Source: Aquipseudomonas guryensis
Lineage (GTDB): Bacteria > Pseudomonadota > Gammaproteobacteria > Pseudomonadales > Pseudomonadaceae
DNA length: 64,000 bases
Assembly (NCBI RefSeq): GCF_014164785.1
Contig: NZ_JACJFN010000002.1
Coordinates: 124,001 to 188,000, forward strand
Reading direction: 5' to 3'
Part shown: piece by piece, positions 8,829 to 16,928 of the stretch
Layout: each line of letters begins with the position of its first letter
Position numbering within the stretch: position 1 is the first letter of the stretch
The notes under the pieces: generated by a model
Told to the model about the DNA's origin: nothing
The model's database searches: none
The model's input: only the letters and a program-made list of their open reading frames with translations
Made by a program: the position numbers and the translations under genes

Positions 8829-9660
8829 GGTAGCTCCTCTTCAGCAGCCACTGGTGCGCGGCGGTGATCACCACCATCAGGCCCACCAACACCATGGCCA
8901 GGGCGCTGGCCATGTCTGGGTTGAGGCTGATATCGCCGGCGACCATGGCGGCAATGCGGATCGGCAACACGTTGAAGTTGCCGGTGGTCAGTGCATACAC
9001 CGTGGCGTAGGCGCCCAACGCATTGGCCAGGAGGATGACGAAGGTGCCGAGCAGGGCGGGGGTCAGCACCGGCAGGCCGATATGCCGCCAGAAGTCCCAG
9101 GTGCCGGCGCCGAGCAGCGCCGCGGACTCGCGCCAGTCCTCGCGCAGGGCGTCAAAGGCGGGGTAGAGCAGCAGCACGCCGAGCGGAATCTGGAAGTAGG
9201 TGTAGAGCACGATCAACCCGGTCTTGGAGTACAGGTTGAAGTCTTCGATGATCCCGGCCTGCTTGAGCAGCAGGGTCAGCGCGCCGTTGAAGCCGAGGAT
9301 GATGATGAAGGCAAAGGCCAGCGGCACCCCGGCGAAGTTGCTGGTCATGTTGGAGAAGGCCATGACGAAGTCGCGCAGCTTGGAGTCGACCTGGCGCAGC
9401 GAGTAGCTGCCGAGCACGGCGATGAGGATGCCGAACAGGCTCGACCAGAAGGCGATCTGCAGGCTGTGCTTGATCGCCTGCAGGTAGAACTTGGAGCTGA
9501 AGATCTTCTCGAAATTACCCAGGCCCCAGGCGTCGCCGACGCTCAGGCTGTGCACCGCCACCCATGCCAGCGGGGCGATCTGGAAGGCGATAAAGAAAAT
9601 CGCGAAGGGCAGCAGGCAGAGCAGGGCCAGCCATTTGCCGCGGGGTTTACTTGCTGTCAC
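8815..9660 (-). CDS. ABC transporter permease (first subunit)
   Basis: A 281-residue inner-membrane protein with about six membrane segments and the EAA-type loop ESAALLGAGTWDFWRHIGLPVL. GTG 9660 is chosen: it overlaps the stop of the phosphodiesterase gene (GTGA) and begins TASKPRGKWLALLCLLPF, a normal permease N-terminus. The longer open frame would lie inside the neighbouring gene. It works with the second permease and the ATPase in uptake of the ligand delivered by the binding protein at 10521. Confidence 0.88.
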   Translation of the reverse strand: MTASKPRGKWLALLCLLPFAIFFIAFQIAPLAWVAVHSLSVGDAWGLGNFEKIFSSKFYLQAIKHSLQIAFWSSLFGILIAVLGSYSLRQVDSKLRDFVMAFSNMTSNFAGVPLAFAFIIILGFNGALTLLLKQAGIIEDFNLYSKTGLIVLYTYFQIPLGVLLLYPAFDALREDWRESAALLGAGTWDFWRHIGLPVLTPALLGTFVILLANALGAYATVYALTTGNFNVLPIRIAAMVAGDISLNPDMASALAMVLVGLMVVITAAHQWLLKRSYHVAR

Positions 9661-10463
9661 TTGAGCAATTCCTTGCACAGCGGTTTGTCGTGGCTGGCGC
9701 CGAGCAGGGTGCAGATGGTGCCGCACAGTTCGGTTTGCCGGGGCTTGGCGTTGCCATCCAGGCTGAAGGCGCTACCGGCGACGAACAGCGGCACTTCGCG
9801 TTCTTCCGGCAGCAGGCCGTTGTGCGAGCGGTCGTTGTTCATGCCGTGGTCGGCGGTGACCAGCACCTGGTAGCCGGCATCCAGCCAACGCTGCAGGTAT
9901 TCGGCCAGCAGCAGGTCGGCAGAGCGCGCGCTGTTGCGGTACTGCGGCGAGTCGAGGCCGAACTTGTGGCCGGCGTCGTCGATATTCATCGGGTGCACCA
10001 GCAGGAAGTTTGGCTGGTGCTGCACGCGCAGGTGCTCGGCATCGGCGAACAGGTGCGAATCCGGGTAGTGGTCGGCGTAATAGAAGTGGCCGTGCTGGAT
10101 CGGCAAGGTGCTGTCGCTGGTGTGGCGGTCGCGGGCGGCATCGAAGGGCGCACGGTTATACAGCTCGCTCATCCAGTGATAGGCCGCGGCGGCGGTGGAC
10201 AGGCCTGCTGCACGGGCGTAGTGGAAGATGCTGCGCTGGTTGGACAGGCGCACCACATCGTTGTGCACGATGCCGCTGTCGATCGGCGCCACGCCGGTCA
10301 TCAGGCATTCGTAGAGTGGGCGGGACAGCGCGGGCAGCTCGCATTCGAGCTTGTACAGCGCAGCGCGGCCAGCGCCGCAGTAGGCCTGCAGATGGCCCAG
10401 CGCATGGCGGGCAACCTCGTAATTCAGGCCATCCAGTACCACCAGGATGACGTTGTGTTTCAT
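9657..10463 (-). CDS. Alkaline-phosphatase superfamily phosphodiesterase/pyrophosphatase
   Basis: A 268-residue hydrolase of the nucleotide pyrophosphatase/phosphodiesterase type. The predicted metal ligands are visible: ILVVLDGLN at the start, a Ser or Thr nucleophile region (ALSRPLYECLMTG), HPMNIDDAGHKFG, TADHGMNND and the His of RSHNGLLP. There is no signal peptide, so hydrolysis would occur after import. AAGGAAA precedes ATG 10463. The gene sits between the binding-protein and permease genes, which implies that the transported compound is a phosphate diester or phosphonate. It is shorter than most family members. Confidence 0.85.
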   Translation of the reverse strand: MKHNVILVVLDGLNYEVARHALGHLQAYCGAGRAALYKLECELPALSRPLYECLMTGVAPIDSGIVHNDVVRLSNQRSIFHYARAAGLSTAAAAYHWMSELYNRAPFDAARDRHTSDSTLPIQHGHFYYADHYPDSHLFADAEHLRVQHQPNFLLVHPMNIDDAGHKFGLDSPQYRNSARSADLLLAEYLQRWLDAGYQVLVTADHGMNNDRSHNGLLPEEREVPLFVAGSAFSLDGNAKPRQTELCGTICTLLGASHDKPLCKELLK

Positions 10464-10485
10464 CGAGCGATTTCCTTGAGCAAAA

Positions 10486-10513
10486 ACACGGCCCGGCGAG
10501 TGCCGGGCCGTGG
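10486..10513 (-). terminator. Intercistronic stem-loop behind the binding-protein gene
   Basis: A strong inverted repeat (ACGGCCCGGC, loop GAGT or ACTC, GCCGGGCCGT) lies between the binding-protein stop and the phosphodiesterase start, with no good T-tract. Such hairpins commonly protect the 5' message and make binding protein more abundant than the membrane parts. It is therefore more likely a partial terminator or mRNA stabiliser than an operon end. Confidence 0.6.
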
Positions 10514-10520
10514 CGAACGC

Positions 10521-11576
10521 TTACTGCATTTCGATGATCACGTTTTCCTGCCACAGCTGCGGCAGTGCTTTCGAGGTGACTTCCCAGGCTGCCGGATCCT
10601 TGATCGGCTGGACCTTGGCGTACTGCTCGTTGGGCAGCAGCTTGGCCTGCACCTCGGCCGGCAGGGTCAGGTGCTCGGCGCGGATCGGCCGGGCGTTGCC
10701 CTTGGCCAGGTTGATCTGCCCGGCATCGCTCAAGATGTACTCACGCGCCAGCTTGGCCGCGTTTGGGTGCTTGGCGTATTTGTTGATGATGGTGGTGTAG
10801 CCGGAGATCACCGAGCCGTCGGATGGGATCAGCACTTCGAAACGGCTCGGGTCGATCTGGTCGCGGTAGGACAGGCCGTTGAAGTCCCAGACGATGCCGA
10901 CTTCCACTTCGCCTTTTTCCAGGGTCTGGATGGTCGGGTTGGACAGGCCCAGGCGGCCCTGCTTGGCGATCTCGGCGAAGAAGTCCAGGCCCGGCTGGAT
11001 GTTCTTCTCGTCACCACCGTTGGCAATGGCGGCGGCCAGTACGCCGTTGACGGCCTGGGCGGCGGCACTGACGTCACCGATGGCGACCTTGTACTTGCCC
11101 TGTTTCAGGTCGGCCCAGGACTTGGGTACGTCCTTGACCAGCTGCTTGTTGACGATAAAGGCGATGGAGCCGGTGTAGGCGAGCATCCAGTGGCCGTCCG
11201 CGTCCTTGGCCCAGGTTGGAATCTGTTCCCAGGTCGTCGGTTTGTAGGCTTGGGTAACACCCTGCTGTACGGCGATGGGGCCGAAGGCCGCACCGACGTC
11301 GCCGATGTCGGCGGTGGCGTTGTCCTTCTCGGCAGCGAATTTGGCGATTTCCTGGGCCGAGCTCATGTCGGTGTCCATGTGCTTGAGGCCATAGAGTTTG
11401 TTCAGGTCGGCCCAGGTGTCCTTCCAGTTGGCCCAGCTGTCCGGCATGCCGACGCTGTTGACCTCGCCCTCTGCGCGGGCGGCTTTTTCCAGGCTCTTTA
11501 CATCCTCGTTGGCCATGGCCTGGTTACCCAGAATAATGGCCGATCCCATCAGTGAAGCCAGCAGCAGGCGTTTCAT
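10521..11576 (-). CDS. ABC transporter periplasmic substrate-binding protein
   Basis: A 351-residue extracellular solute-binding protein of the Fe3+/spermidine/2-aminoethylphosphonate-like class. It has a clear signal peptide (MKRLLLASLMGSAIILG, cleavage after AMA). The mature protein has the two-lobed pattern of this class (ADIGDVGAAFGPIAVQQGV, AYTGSIAFIVNKQLVKD, GIVWDFNGLSYRDQ). AAGGAGC precedes ATG 11576. It is the first gene of the cluster running to 6392, and a candidate regulator site lies at 11603-11618, just upstream. The ligand cannot be read from sequence. The enzyme genes downstream point to a phosphorus ester. Confidence 0.9.
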   Translation of the reverse strand: MKRLLLASLMGSAIILGNQAMANEDVKSLEKAARAEGEVNSVGMPDSWANWKDTWADLNKLYGLKHMDTDMSSAQEIAKFAAEKDNATADIGDVGAAFGPIAVQQGVTQAYKPTTWEQIPTWAKDADGHWMLAYTGSIAFIVNKQLVKDVPKSWADLKQGKYKVAIGDVSAAAQAVNGVLAAAIANGGDEKNIQPGLDFFAEIAKQGRLGLSNPTIQTLEKGEVEVGIVWDFNGLSYRDQIDPSRFEVLIPSDGSVISGYTTIINKYAKHPNAAKLAREYILSDAGQINLAKGNARPIRAEHLTLPAEVQAKLLPNEQYAKVQPIKDPAAWEVTSKALPQLWQENVIIEMQ

Positions 11577-11602
11577 GGTGAAGCTCCTTAGCAGGGTGAA
11601 AG

Positions 11603-11640
11603 ATTGGTCTAGATCAGCAAGACCCAGGCCAATCTAGAGG
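11603..11640. promoter_or_regulatory. Candidate GntR/UTRA operator before the ABC operon
   Basis: Bases 11603-11618 (ATTGGTCTAGATCAGC) form an imperfect palindrome close to the 16-bp site recalled for HutC/NagR/DasR-type regulators (ACTGGTCTAGACCACT-like). A second related half, CCAATCTAGA, lies at 11629-11638. The site is ~27 bases before the binding-protein start and on the side facing the UTRA regulator gene at 11889. The rest of 11577-11888 (312 bases) holds the divergent promoters and nothing else recognisable. Confidence 0.5.
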
Positions 11641-11888
11641 CTTTCTATGACGTTTTTATGGCAACGCATTGCCCTGCTCCTCAGGGGCGCGCTGCGCCTG
11701 AAAGCGTAGACCATGGCTAAGTAACTGATTTACCGAGAGACTGCCGGGCCAGATGGCATGGCGCGTGCAGGCACAAAGGCGCGGCTGGTGACTGTCATCC
11801 CGCAGTCATCCAGCTTGCCTAGCATGACCGCACGTTCGACCGGTTGTGCCTCTTTTTGGTGCTGGTCTATTCCAGAGTGGAGTTTTGC

Positions 11889-12605
11889 ATGCGCGACGAA
11901 GCGCCCCGTACCGTTACCGCCATCTGCCGTGCCTTGCAGGAGCAGATCGAGCATGGCCTGCTGACGCAGGGCAGCCAGCTGCCGGCCGAGCGCAAGCTCA
12001 GCGAGCTGTTCGAGACCACCCGCATCACCCTGCGCGAGGCGCTGGGGCAGTTGGAAGCAGAAGGTCTGATCTACCGCGAGGAACGCCGCGGCTGGTTCGT
12101 TTCGCCGCCGCGGCTGGCCTACAACCCGCTGGTGCGCAGCCACTTCCATGCAATGGTGCGCGAGCAGGGCCGGCAGTCGTCCACCGAGCTGCTCAGTGCA
12201 CGGCTGATCCCGGCGCCGGTGGATATCTGCGCGCTGCTGGAGTTGCCGGCGCTGTCGGCGGTATTGCAGATCCGCCGCGCGCGGCGCATTGACGGGCGCC
12301 TGGTGCTGTACGTCGAGCACTACCTGAATCCGGCTTACTTCCCCGGCATCCTGCAGTTCGACCTGACCTGCTCGCTGACCGAGCTGTACGCCAGCGAATA
12401 CGCCATCCATTACGGCCGGGTGCGTTTCGACATCCTGCCCACCGCCTTGCCGGCCGAGGCGGCGAACAGCCTGAAAACCACCCTGGGCAGCCCGGCGCTG
12501 CGCATCACCCGGGTCAACCGCGACCAGCACGGGCGGCTGATCGACTGCGACCTGGAGTTCTGGCGCCACGACGCTATTCACGTCAGCGTCGAAGTGCCGG
12601 AGTGA
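11889..12605 (+). CDS. GntR-family regulator with UTRA domain
   Basis: A 238-residue transcription factor. Residues ~5-70 are a GntR winged helix (LPAERKLSELFETTRITLREALGQLEAEGLIYREERRGWFVS in two parts), and residues ~95-235 form the UTRA (HutC-like) effector domain. GGAG lies 7 bases before ATG 11889; the longer frame to 11844 has no support. It is divergent from the ABC/phosphatase operon, so it probably controls that operon in response to the imported compound or a breakdown product. Pseudomonas homologues are sometimes named phosphonate-utilisation regulators. Confidence 0.9.
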   Translation: MRDEAPRTVTAICRALQEQIEHGLLTQGSQLPAERKLSELFETTRITLREALGQLEAEGLIYREERRGWFVSPPRLAYNPLVRSHFHAMVREQGRQSSTELLSARLIPAPVDICALLELPALSAVLQIRRARRIDGRLVLYVEHYLNPAYFPGILQFDLTCSLTELYASEYAIHYGRVRFDILPTALPAEAANSLKTTLGSPALRITRVNRDQHGRLIDCDLEFWRHDAIHVSVEVPE

Positions 12606-12609
12606 GGCG

Positions 12610-13407
12610 CTAGCCGGCGACCAGCCTTTGCTTCTCCGTCGAGAACTCCAGGGTCTCACCATCCAGCGGTACGCGCAGGCGCTCACTGATGCCCCGGCGC
12701 GTGGCCTCCTGCAGCAAGCCGGCGCGGGTCACCGGGCAATGGTCGAGGGCTTCCAGGTGGTTGGCGACGATGATGCCGCTGCTGAGCTGGAGCGCGGCGA
12801 GAATGTCGGCCTGGCCCATGATGATCTCGCCGCCCAGATCGAAACGCGCGCCACCGGCTGGCAGTACGCTGACTGCCGGTGCCAGTTGCGTCAGGCACTG
12901 GCGCACCTCGGCGGTGAGCAGGGTGTCGCCGGCGATATAGAGGCTGGGTTCCTGGGGAATCTGGATGAAGTAGCCGTAGCCATGAGCCATCAGGCTGCCG
13001 ATAAAGCCCTCGCCGTGTAGGCAGGGAATCGCCTGAATAGTGCCGTTGAAAAACGCTCCGCCGGCCTGGCTGGGTAGCTCCTGCACGTTGAGCCGGCGCT
13101 TGCGCAGGTAATCCGCATCCTCCGCCATGCATAGCACCGGGATATTGCGCTCGCGTAGCCAGCGGATGGCGCTTCGGTCGAGGTGGTCGAAATGGCCTTT
13201 CTGGCAATGGGTGATCAGGCAATGGGTGACGCGCTGCAGGTGCTCGCTGGCGTTGTCCGGCAGCTCGACCAGCGGATTGCGCCGCCGTCGGGCGAGATAC
13301 TTGAGTGCGGGCAGCTGGCCTTGGGCGGCCAGCATGGGGTCGACCAGCAGGCGAACTTCGCCGAACTCGACGATCAGGGTGGCATTACGCAGTTGGGTGA
13401 TTTGCAT
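12610..13407 (-). CDS. MBL-fold metal-dependent hydrolase (UlaG-like)
   Basis: A 265-residue metallo-beta-lactamase-fold protein. The metal motif is altered: where HxHxDH is usual, the sequence reads THCQKGHFDHLD, keeping H..., HFDH and a later GDTLL and NHLEALDH. It resembles UlaG/YtnP-type hydrolases rather than beta-lactamases. CCCGGAGG precedes ATG 13407; the longer frame is rejected. It is divergent from the GlxA-type regulator at 13492, which is the obvious candidate controller. The substrate is unknown. Confidence 0.82.
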   Translation of the reverse strand: MQITQLRNATLIVEFGEVRLLVDPMLAAQGQLPALKYLARRRRNPLVELPDNASEHLQRVTHCLITHCQKGHFDHLDRSAIRWLRERNIPVLCMAEDADYLRKRRLNVQELPSQAGGAFFNGTIQAIPCLHGEGFIGSLMAHGYGYFIQIPQEPSLYIAGDTLLTAEVRQCLTQLAPAVSVLPAGGARFDLGGEIIMGQADILAALQLSSGIIVANHLEALDHCPVTRAGLLQEATRRGISERLRVPLDGETLEFSTEKQRLVAG

Positions 13408-13491
13408 GGCGACCTCCGGGATGGGAGGGCTGATTGTAAAAATCCGTCTGCGGGATAAAGATGGCAGGAATTGCCATAAATAGGACATTTC

Positions 13492-14454
13492 ATGCCAGTA
13501 CAGAAAATCGGCCTGGTGCTGTATCCCGGTTGCATGCCGGCGGGCCTGTTCGCCTTCGCCGACCTGCTGACGGCTGCCAATCGGCGTGCTGGCGAGCAGC
13601 GTTTCGAGCTGTGCTGGGTGGGGCTGGACAGCGAACCGGTCGACTGTGCCCAGGGCATGCGCTTGCAGCCGCAGAGCAGCCTGGCCCAGGCCGCGTGCAG
13701 CGCCGTGCTGATTCCCGGACTGTGGGCGGATTCGGAGGCGATGATCGCCCAGGTGTTGGAGGCCAATCGCGGTCTGATTCGAGCGTTGAGCCAGTTGCCG
13801 CGCAGTACCCGGCTGTGGAGCTACTGCACCGGCGTGTGCCTGCTGGCGCAGAGCGGGCGTTTACAGGGCGAGCGCGCGACGGCCACCTGGTGGCTGGCGT
13901 CCAGCCTGCAGCAGCGTTTTCCCCAGGTTGATTGGCAGTTCGAACAGACCCAGGTGAGCAATCGCCTGACTGCCACGGCATCCGGGGTCAGTGGTTACCT
14001 GCCGATCGCCCGGGCGCTGATCGAGGAGCAGCTGGGCGCGCTGGTCTATCGCGAGATCGCCACGCTGATGGTGTTGCCGCGCCCGGAACCGGCGACGCCG
14101 GTGTTTCGCTCCGTCGGCCTGATGCAGCAGACGGACCCGCTGCTGCGCCGCTTGCACCTGTTGGTGGAGCGCCTGCCGGCCCAGAAGCTTGGGGTGCAGC
14201 GGCTCGCCGATGAACTGGCCGTTTCCGCGCGAACCCTGGCGCGCAAGGTACGGGCGCTGACGGGGCTGGCGGTGGCGGATCAGGTGCGCCTGATCAAACT
14301 CAACCAGGCCAGCGAGCGGCTGATCCTCACGGCGGATTCGATCAGTCGGATCAGTGCCGCCTTGGGCTACGGCGATGAGTCGAGCTTTCGGCGCACCTTC
14401 AAGCACGTCACCGGGCTGACCCCGGCTGCCTATCGGCAGCAGTACAAAGTCTAG
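13492..14454 (+). CDS. GlxA-family AraC-type regulator (DJ-1/PfpI + HTH)
   Basis: A 320-residue regulator with an N-terminal DJ-1/PfpI (class I amidotransferase-like) domain, residues ~1-185, including SYCTGVCLLAQSG with a cysteine at the nucleophile-elbow position. A C-terminal AraC double helix-turn-helix covers ~215-318 (RLADELAVSARTLARKV, ISRISAALGYGDESSFRRTF). Relatives sense amino-group or choline-type metabolites such as carnitine, arginine or glycine betaine; no ligand can be assigned here. The metallo-hydrolase gene lies head-to-head 85 bases away. Confidence 0.9.
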   Translation: MPVQKIGLVLYPGCMPAGLFAFADLLTAANRRAGEQRFELCWVGLDSEPVDCAQGMRLQPQSSLAQAACSAVLIPGLWADSEAMIAQVLEANRGLIRALSQLPRSTRLWSYCTGVCLLAQSGRLQGERATATWWLASSLQQRFPQVDWQFEQTQVSNRLTATASGVSGYLPIARALIEEQLGALVYREIATLMVLPRPEPATPVFRSVGLMQQTDPLLRRLHLLVERLPAQKLGVQRLADELAVSARTLARKVRALTGLAVADQVRLIKLNQASERLILTADSISRISAALGYGDESSFRRTFKHVTGLTPAAYRQQYKV

Positions 14455-14855
14455 AACCGCTCTGCAATTTGGCGTTTCAGTACAAGCCCAAGCCGATCGC
14501 TGAGTTCAAACAAAGGTTGTAAATTCTTTACTCAGAAGGGCGTGCGGCTCGTTCCTTGCGTCTTATAAGGCAGCGTGTTCTCGCCTGTATTGGCTGAAAA
14601 GTTAGGGCGTTCGATTCTGCAGTTCGCCTCTTTTCTGAACTTGCCGGCATAGGCACTATGGGGCGCCGCGCTGTTAGCAGGCCGCTGTTACTGGCGTAGC
14701 GCCTTGTCTGGCTCTAGTCCAAAAGATCGTGAACAGGTTCTAAGTCGCAAGCGGCTTACCGAGCCTGTTTTTATCGCTGTAGTGACAGCGTGGGTGGTTT
14801 TTCAACGGCCTGATCAACCACACTGGTCGTTCTAATAAAAAGACAGGGAGGTTAT
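14455..14855. other. 400-base intergenic region before exbB, with repeat remnants
   Basis: No open frame of note. Bases ~14672-14740 match the MITE-like element at 61226-61392 read in reverse: GCTGTTACT, GTAGCGCCTTGTCT, GCTCTAG, AGATCGT and the terminal GGTTC. The left part is not recognisable. A stem AACAGG/CCTGTT followed by TTTTTA lies at 14732-14773. The exbB ribosome site (GGGAGG) is at 14847-14852. No Fur box was seen. Confidence 0.5.
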
Positions 14856-15755
14856 ATGCAACTCAGTTCTATTGGTTTCTCGCTGGCGCGTTGGCAGGCG
14901 CGGGTGCGTCTGGCGGCACTCCTGGTGCTGGTTGGCCTGAGCGGGGTAACCGCCAACGCTGTATTGGCCCAGGCCGATGGGCCCGCAGGCATGCAACAGC
15001 CTGGCGCCGTTTCCGCTCCCTTACCAGCTGTCCCGGCCACCCCCGCAGCAACGCCGAACCTGACCGGCGCACTTGCCGAGACGCCACCTTTCGGCGTTCG
15101 CGAGATGTTCAGCCAAGCCGACTGGGTGGTTAAGTCGGTGATGATCTTCCTAGCCTTTTGCTCATTGCTGACCTGGGCAGTACTGTTCGAGAAGCTGTTC
15201 GTCTTCGCCCGTGCTCGGCGCGCCAACAATCGCTTTCTCGAGGCTTTCCGCAAGGGTGAGCTGGAACACCTGAGTCCCGTGGCCAGCAACAGCGCCATGG
15301 CCCGTATGTGGCAGGTCGGCCAGGCCGAACTCAAGCACTTCGGTCGCAACCGCAATAAGGACGCCAGCGCCGATCAGATCAACCGCCTGTTGCAGCGTAT
15401 CTCGCTGACTTCGAGCATTGTTCAGGAGCGCGATCTGGCGCGCTTGGGCAGCCTGATGGGGGTGCTGGCAACAATAGGCGCTACGGCACCTTTTATCGGC
15501 CTGTTCGGTACCGTCTGGGGCATCCTCAACAGCTTCGCCAATATCGCCACGATGAAGTCATCCAGTCTGGCGATTGTCGCGCCGGGTATCGCCGAGGCCT
15601 TGCTGGCCACTGCGCTGGGGCTGTTTGCGGCTATCCCCGCAGTGATGATCTTCAACAAGTTCGCCAGGGACATTAACGGCTTCGTCGGTGCGCTGGATAA
15701 CTTCTCGGCGGAGATGATCGCGGCCATGTCGCGCAAGCTGGATGAGGTGCACTGA
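14856..15755 (+). CDS. exbB: ExbB/TolQ-family proton channel protein
   Basis: A 299-residue inner-membrane protein of the TonB energising complex. It begins with a hydrophobic leader (LAALLVLVGLSGVTANAVLAQ), a Pro/Ala-rich periplasmic linker (~45-80), then the MotA/TolQ/ExbB core with three membrane segments: VMIFLAFCSLLTWAVLFEK, the segment around GVLATIGATAPFIGLFGTVWG and the final one around LLATALGLFAAIPAVMIF. The N-terminal extension is typical of Pseudomonas ExbB. GGGAGG precedes ATG 14856. exbD follows after 2 bases. With ExbD it uses the proton gradient to drive TonB. Confidence 0.93.
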   Translation: MQLSSIGFSLARWQARVRLAALLVLVGLSGVTANAVLAQADGPAGMQQPGAVSAPLPAVPATPAATPNLTGALAETPPFGVREMFSQADWVVKSVMIFLAFCSLLTWAVLFEKLFVFARARRANNRFLEAFRKGELEHLSPVASNSAMARMWQVGQAELKHFGRNRNKDASADQINRLLQRISLTSSIVQERDLARLGSLMGVLATIGATAPFIGLFGTVWGILNSFANIATMKSSSLAIVAPGIAEALLATALGLFAAIPAVMIFNKFARDINGFVGALDNFSAEMIAAMSRKLDEVH

Positions 15756-15757
15756 GC

Positions 15758-16192
15758 ATGAGCATCCAGTTCAATTCCGGGCCCATGGTCAAGCGCCACA
15801 ACTATCAACAGAACGCCGAGATGAACATCACGCCCTTCGTCGATGTGATGCTGGTGCTGCTGATCATCTTTATGGTCGCCGCGCCGCTGGCCACCGTTGA
15901 TGTGCCGGTGGATCTGCCGAGCAATGCCGCGGCGCCGACCCCGCCGCCGACCGACCCCCTGTATATCAGCGTGCAGGCCGATGGCCTGTTGTTCGTCCAG
16001 GAACAAGGCGTGGCGCTGGCCGAACTGGCTGGCGTGGTGCGCGGCGCAACCGGCAATCGGCTGGATACCCGGCTGTTTCTGCGCGGCGATCAGGCGGTGG
16101 ATTACGGCACCCTGATGCGGGTAATGAATAACCTGCAGAAAGCCGGTTACAGCCAGATCAGCCTGGTGGCAGCGCAAGAGCTGACGCCCTGA
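15758..16192 (+). CDS. exbD: ExbD/TolR-family biopolymer transport protein
   Basis: A 144-residue inner-membrane partner of ExbB. One N-terminal membrane helix carries the essential Asp in NITPFVDVMLVLLIIFMVA, followed by a periplasmic domain (residues ~60-140). The loop after the helix is Pro-rich (AAAPTPPPTDP). The gene starts 2 bases after exbB and its stop overlaps the tonB start by one base (TGATG), so the three are coupled. Confidence 0.93.
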   Translation: MSIQFNSGPMVKRHNYQQNAEMNITPFVDVMLVLLIIFMVAAPLATVDVPVDLPSNAAAPTPPPTDPLYISVQADGLLFVQEQGVALAELAGVVRGATGNRLDTRLFLRGDQAVDYGTLMRVMNNLQKAGYSQISLVAAQELTP

Positions 16193-16911
16193 TGGCTGGC
16201 CCCAGGATCGAAGTTCACTGGCCGATCCGCCTGCTGGTTATTCTGGTTTCCCTGGCACTGCACGGCGCTTTGCTGGTCTGGTTGTTAAGCGCTGATCGGC
16301 GTCAGACGCGGCCTGAGCAGCCGCAAGCGATTGCCGTGCAGATGGTTGAGCTGCCTGTGCCGGAACCAGAGCCGGAGCCTGAGCCAGAACCGCCCGAGCC
16401 AGCACCCATCCCTGAACCCGAACGGGAACCAGAGCCTGCGCCGCCGCCTCCGGTAAAAGCGCCCGTGGTGAAAAAAGCTGCACTGCCACCGCGCGCGCCA
16501 AGCAAGTCCGCTGGCCCACCGGTGCATGCGTTTGGTGCCAATAACGATTGGGCCGCGCCACCCACTCCAGCGCCAAGCGCCAGCCGTAGCAGGCAAGTCC
16601 CGTCGGACTATGCCGACACGGTGAAGAGTCGGGTGATCGCCAATCTCAAACGTCCAGAAGGTGCGGTTTACAAGCCGCCACCCGGCTACAAGGGCGATCC
16701 CGCCGATCTCAAGAGGAAGTGTCATATCTCTTATGAGATCACCCTGGATAGCAGCGGCAAGATGCTCTCCTACGAAATCGACCCCTGCGGCGACCCATTA
16801 TTGGATGCCGCTGCCGAACAGGCCGTGCTCAAGGCGGGGCCATTTCCGCCACCGCCCAACCAGGGTGCTGCGCGCTACACCGTGTACGGCACGGCCATCT
16901 TCATCAAATGA
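16192..16911 (+). CDS. tonB: TonB energy transducer
   Basis: A 239-residue TonB. One N-terminal membrane anchor (LLVILVSLALHGALLVWLL) is followed by a Pro-Glu/Pro-Lys spacer (residues ~55-110) and a C-terminal TonB domain (~140-239, ending YTVYGTAIFIK). The C-terminal domain has two cysteines (KRKCHISYE and IDPCGD) that could form a disulphide. It would couple the ExbB/ExbD motor to an outer-membrane receptor, but no receptor gene is next to it. Its stop overlaps an upstream in-frame ATG of the next gene, so the lipoprotein gene is in the same operon. Confidence 0.92.
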   Translation: MAGPRIEVHWPIRLLVILVSLALHGALLVWLLSADRRQTRPEQPQAIAVQMVELPVPEPEPEPEPEPPEPAPIPEPEREPEPAPPPPVKAPVVKKAALPPRAPSKSAGPPVHAFGANNDWAAPPTPAPSASRSRQVPSDYADTVKSRVIANLKRPEGAVYKPPPGYKGDPADLKRKCHISYEITLDSSGKMLSYEIDPCGDPLLDAAAEQAVLKAGPFPPPPNQGAARYTVYGTAIFIK

Positions 16912-16928
16912 CCTGGAGTCAGGCATCT

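Noticed and set aside
9651..11555. 634-codon plus-strand frame over the binding-protein and phosphodiesterase genes
   Set aside because: Antisense shadow. Both minus-strand genes have family motifs and ribosome sites, while this frame has neither.
14455..14855. Fur box before exbB
   Set aside because: Iron control of the TonB system was considered, but no GATAAT-type 19-base palindrome was found.
16285..16725. Genes antisense to the proline-rich part of tonB
   Set aside because: The frames are produced by the Pro-Glu codon repeats and have no independent support.
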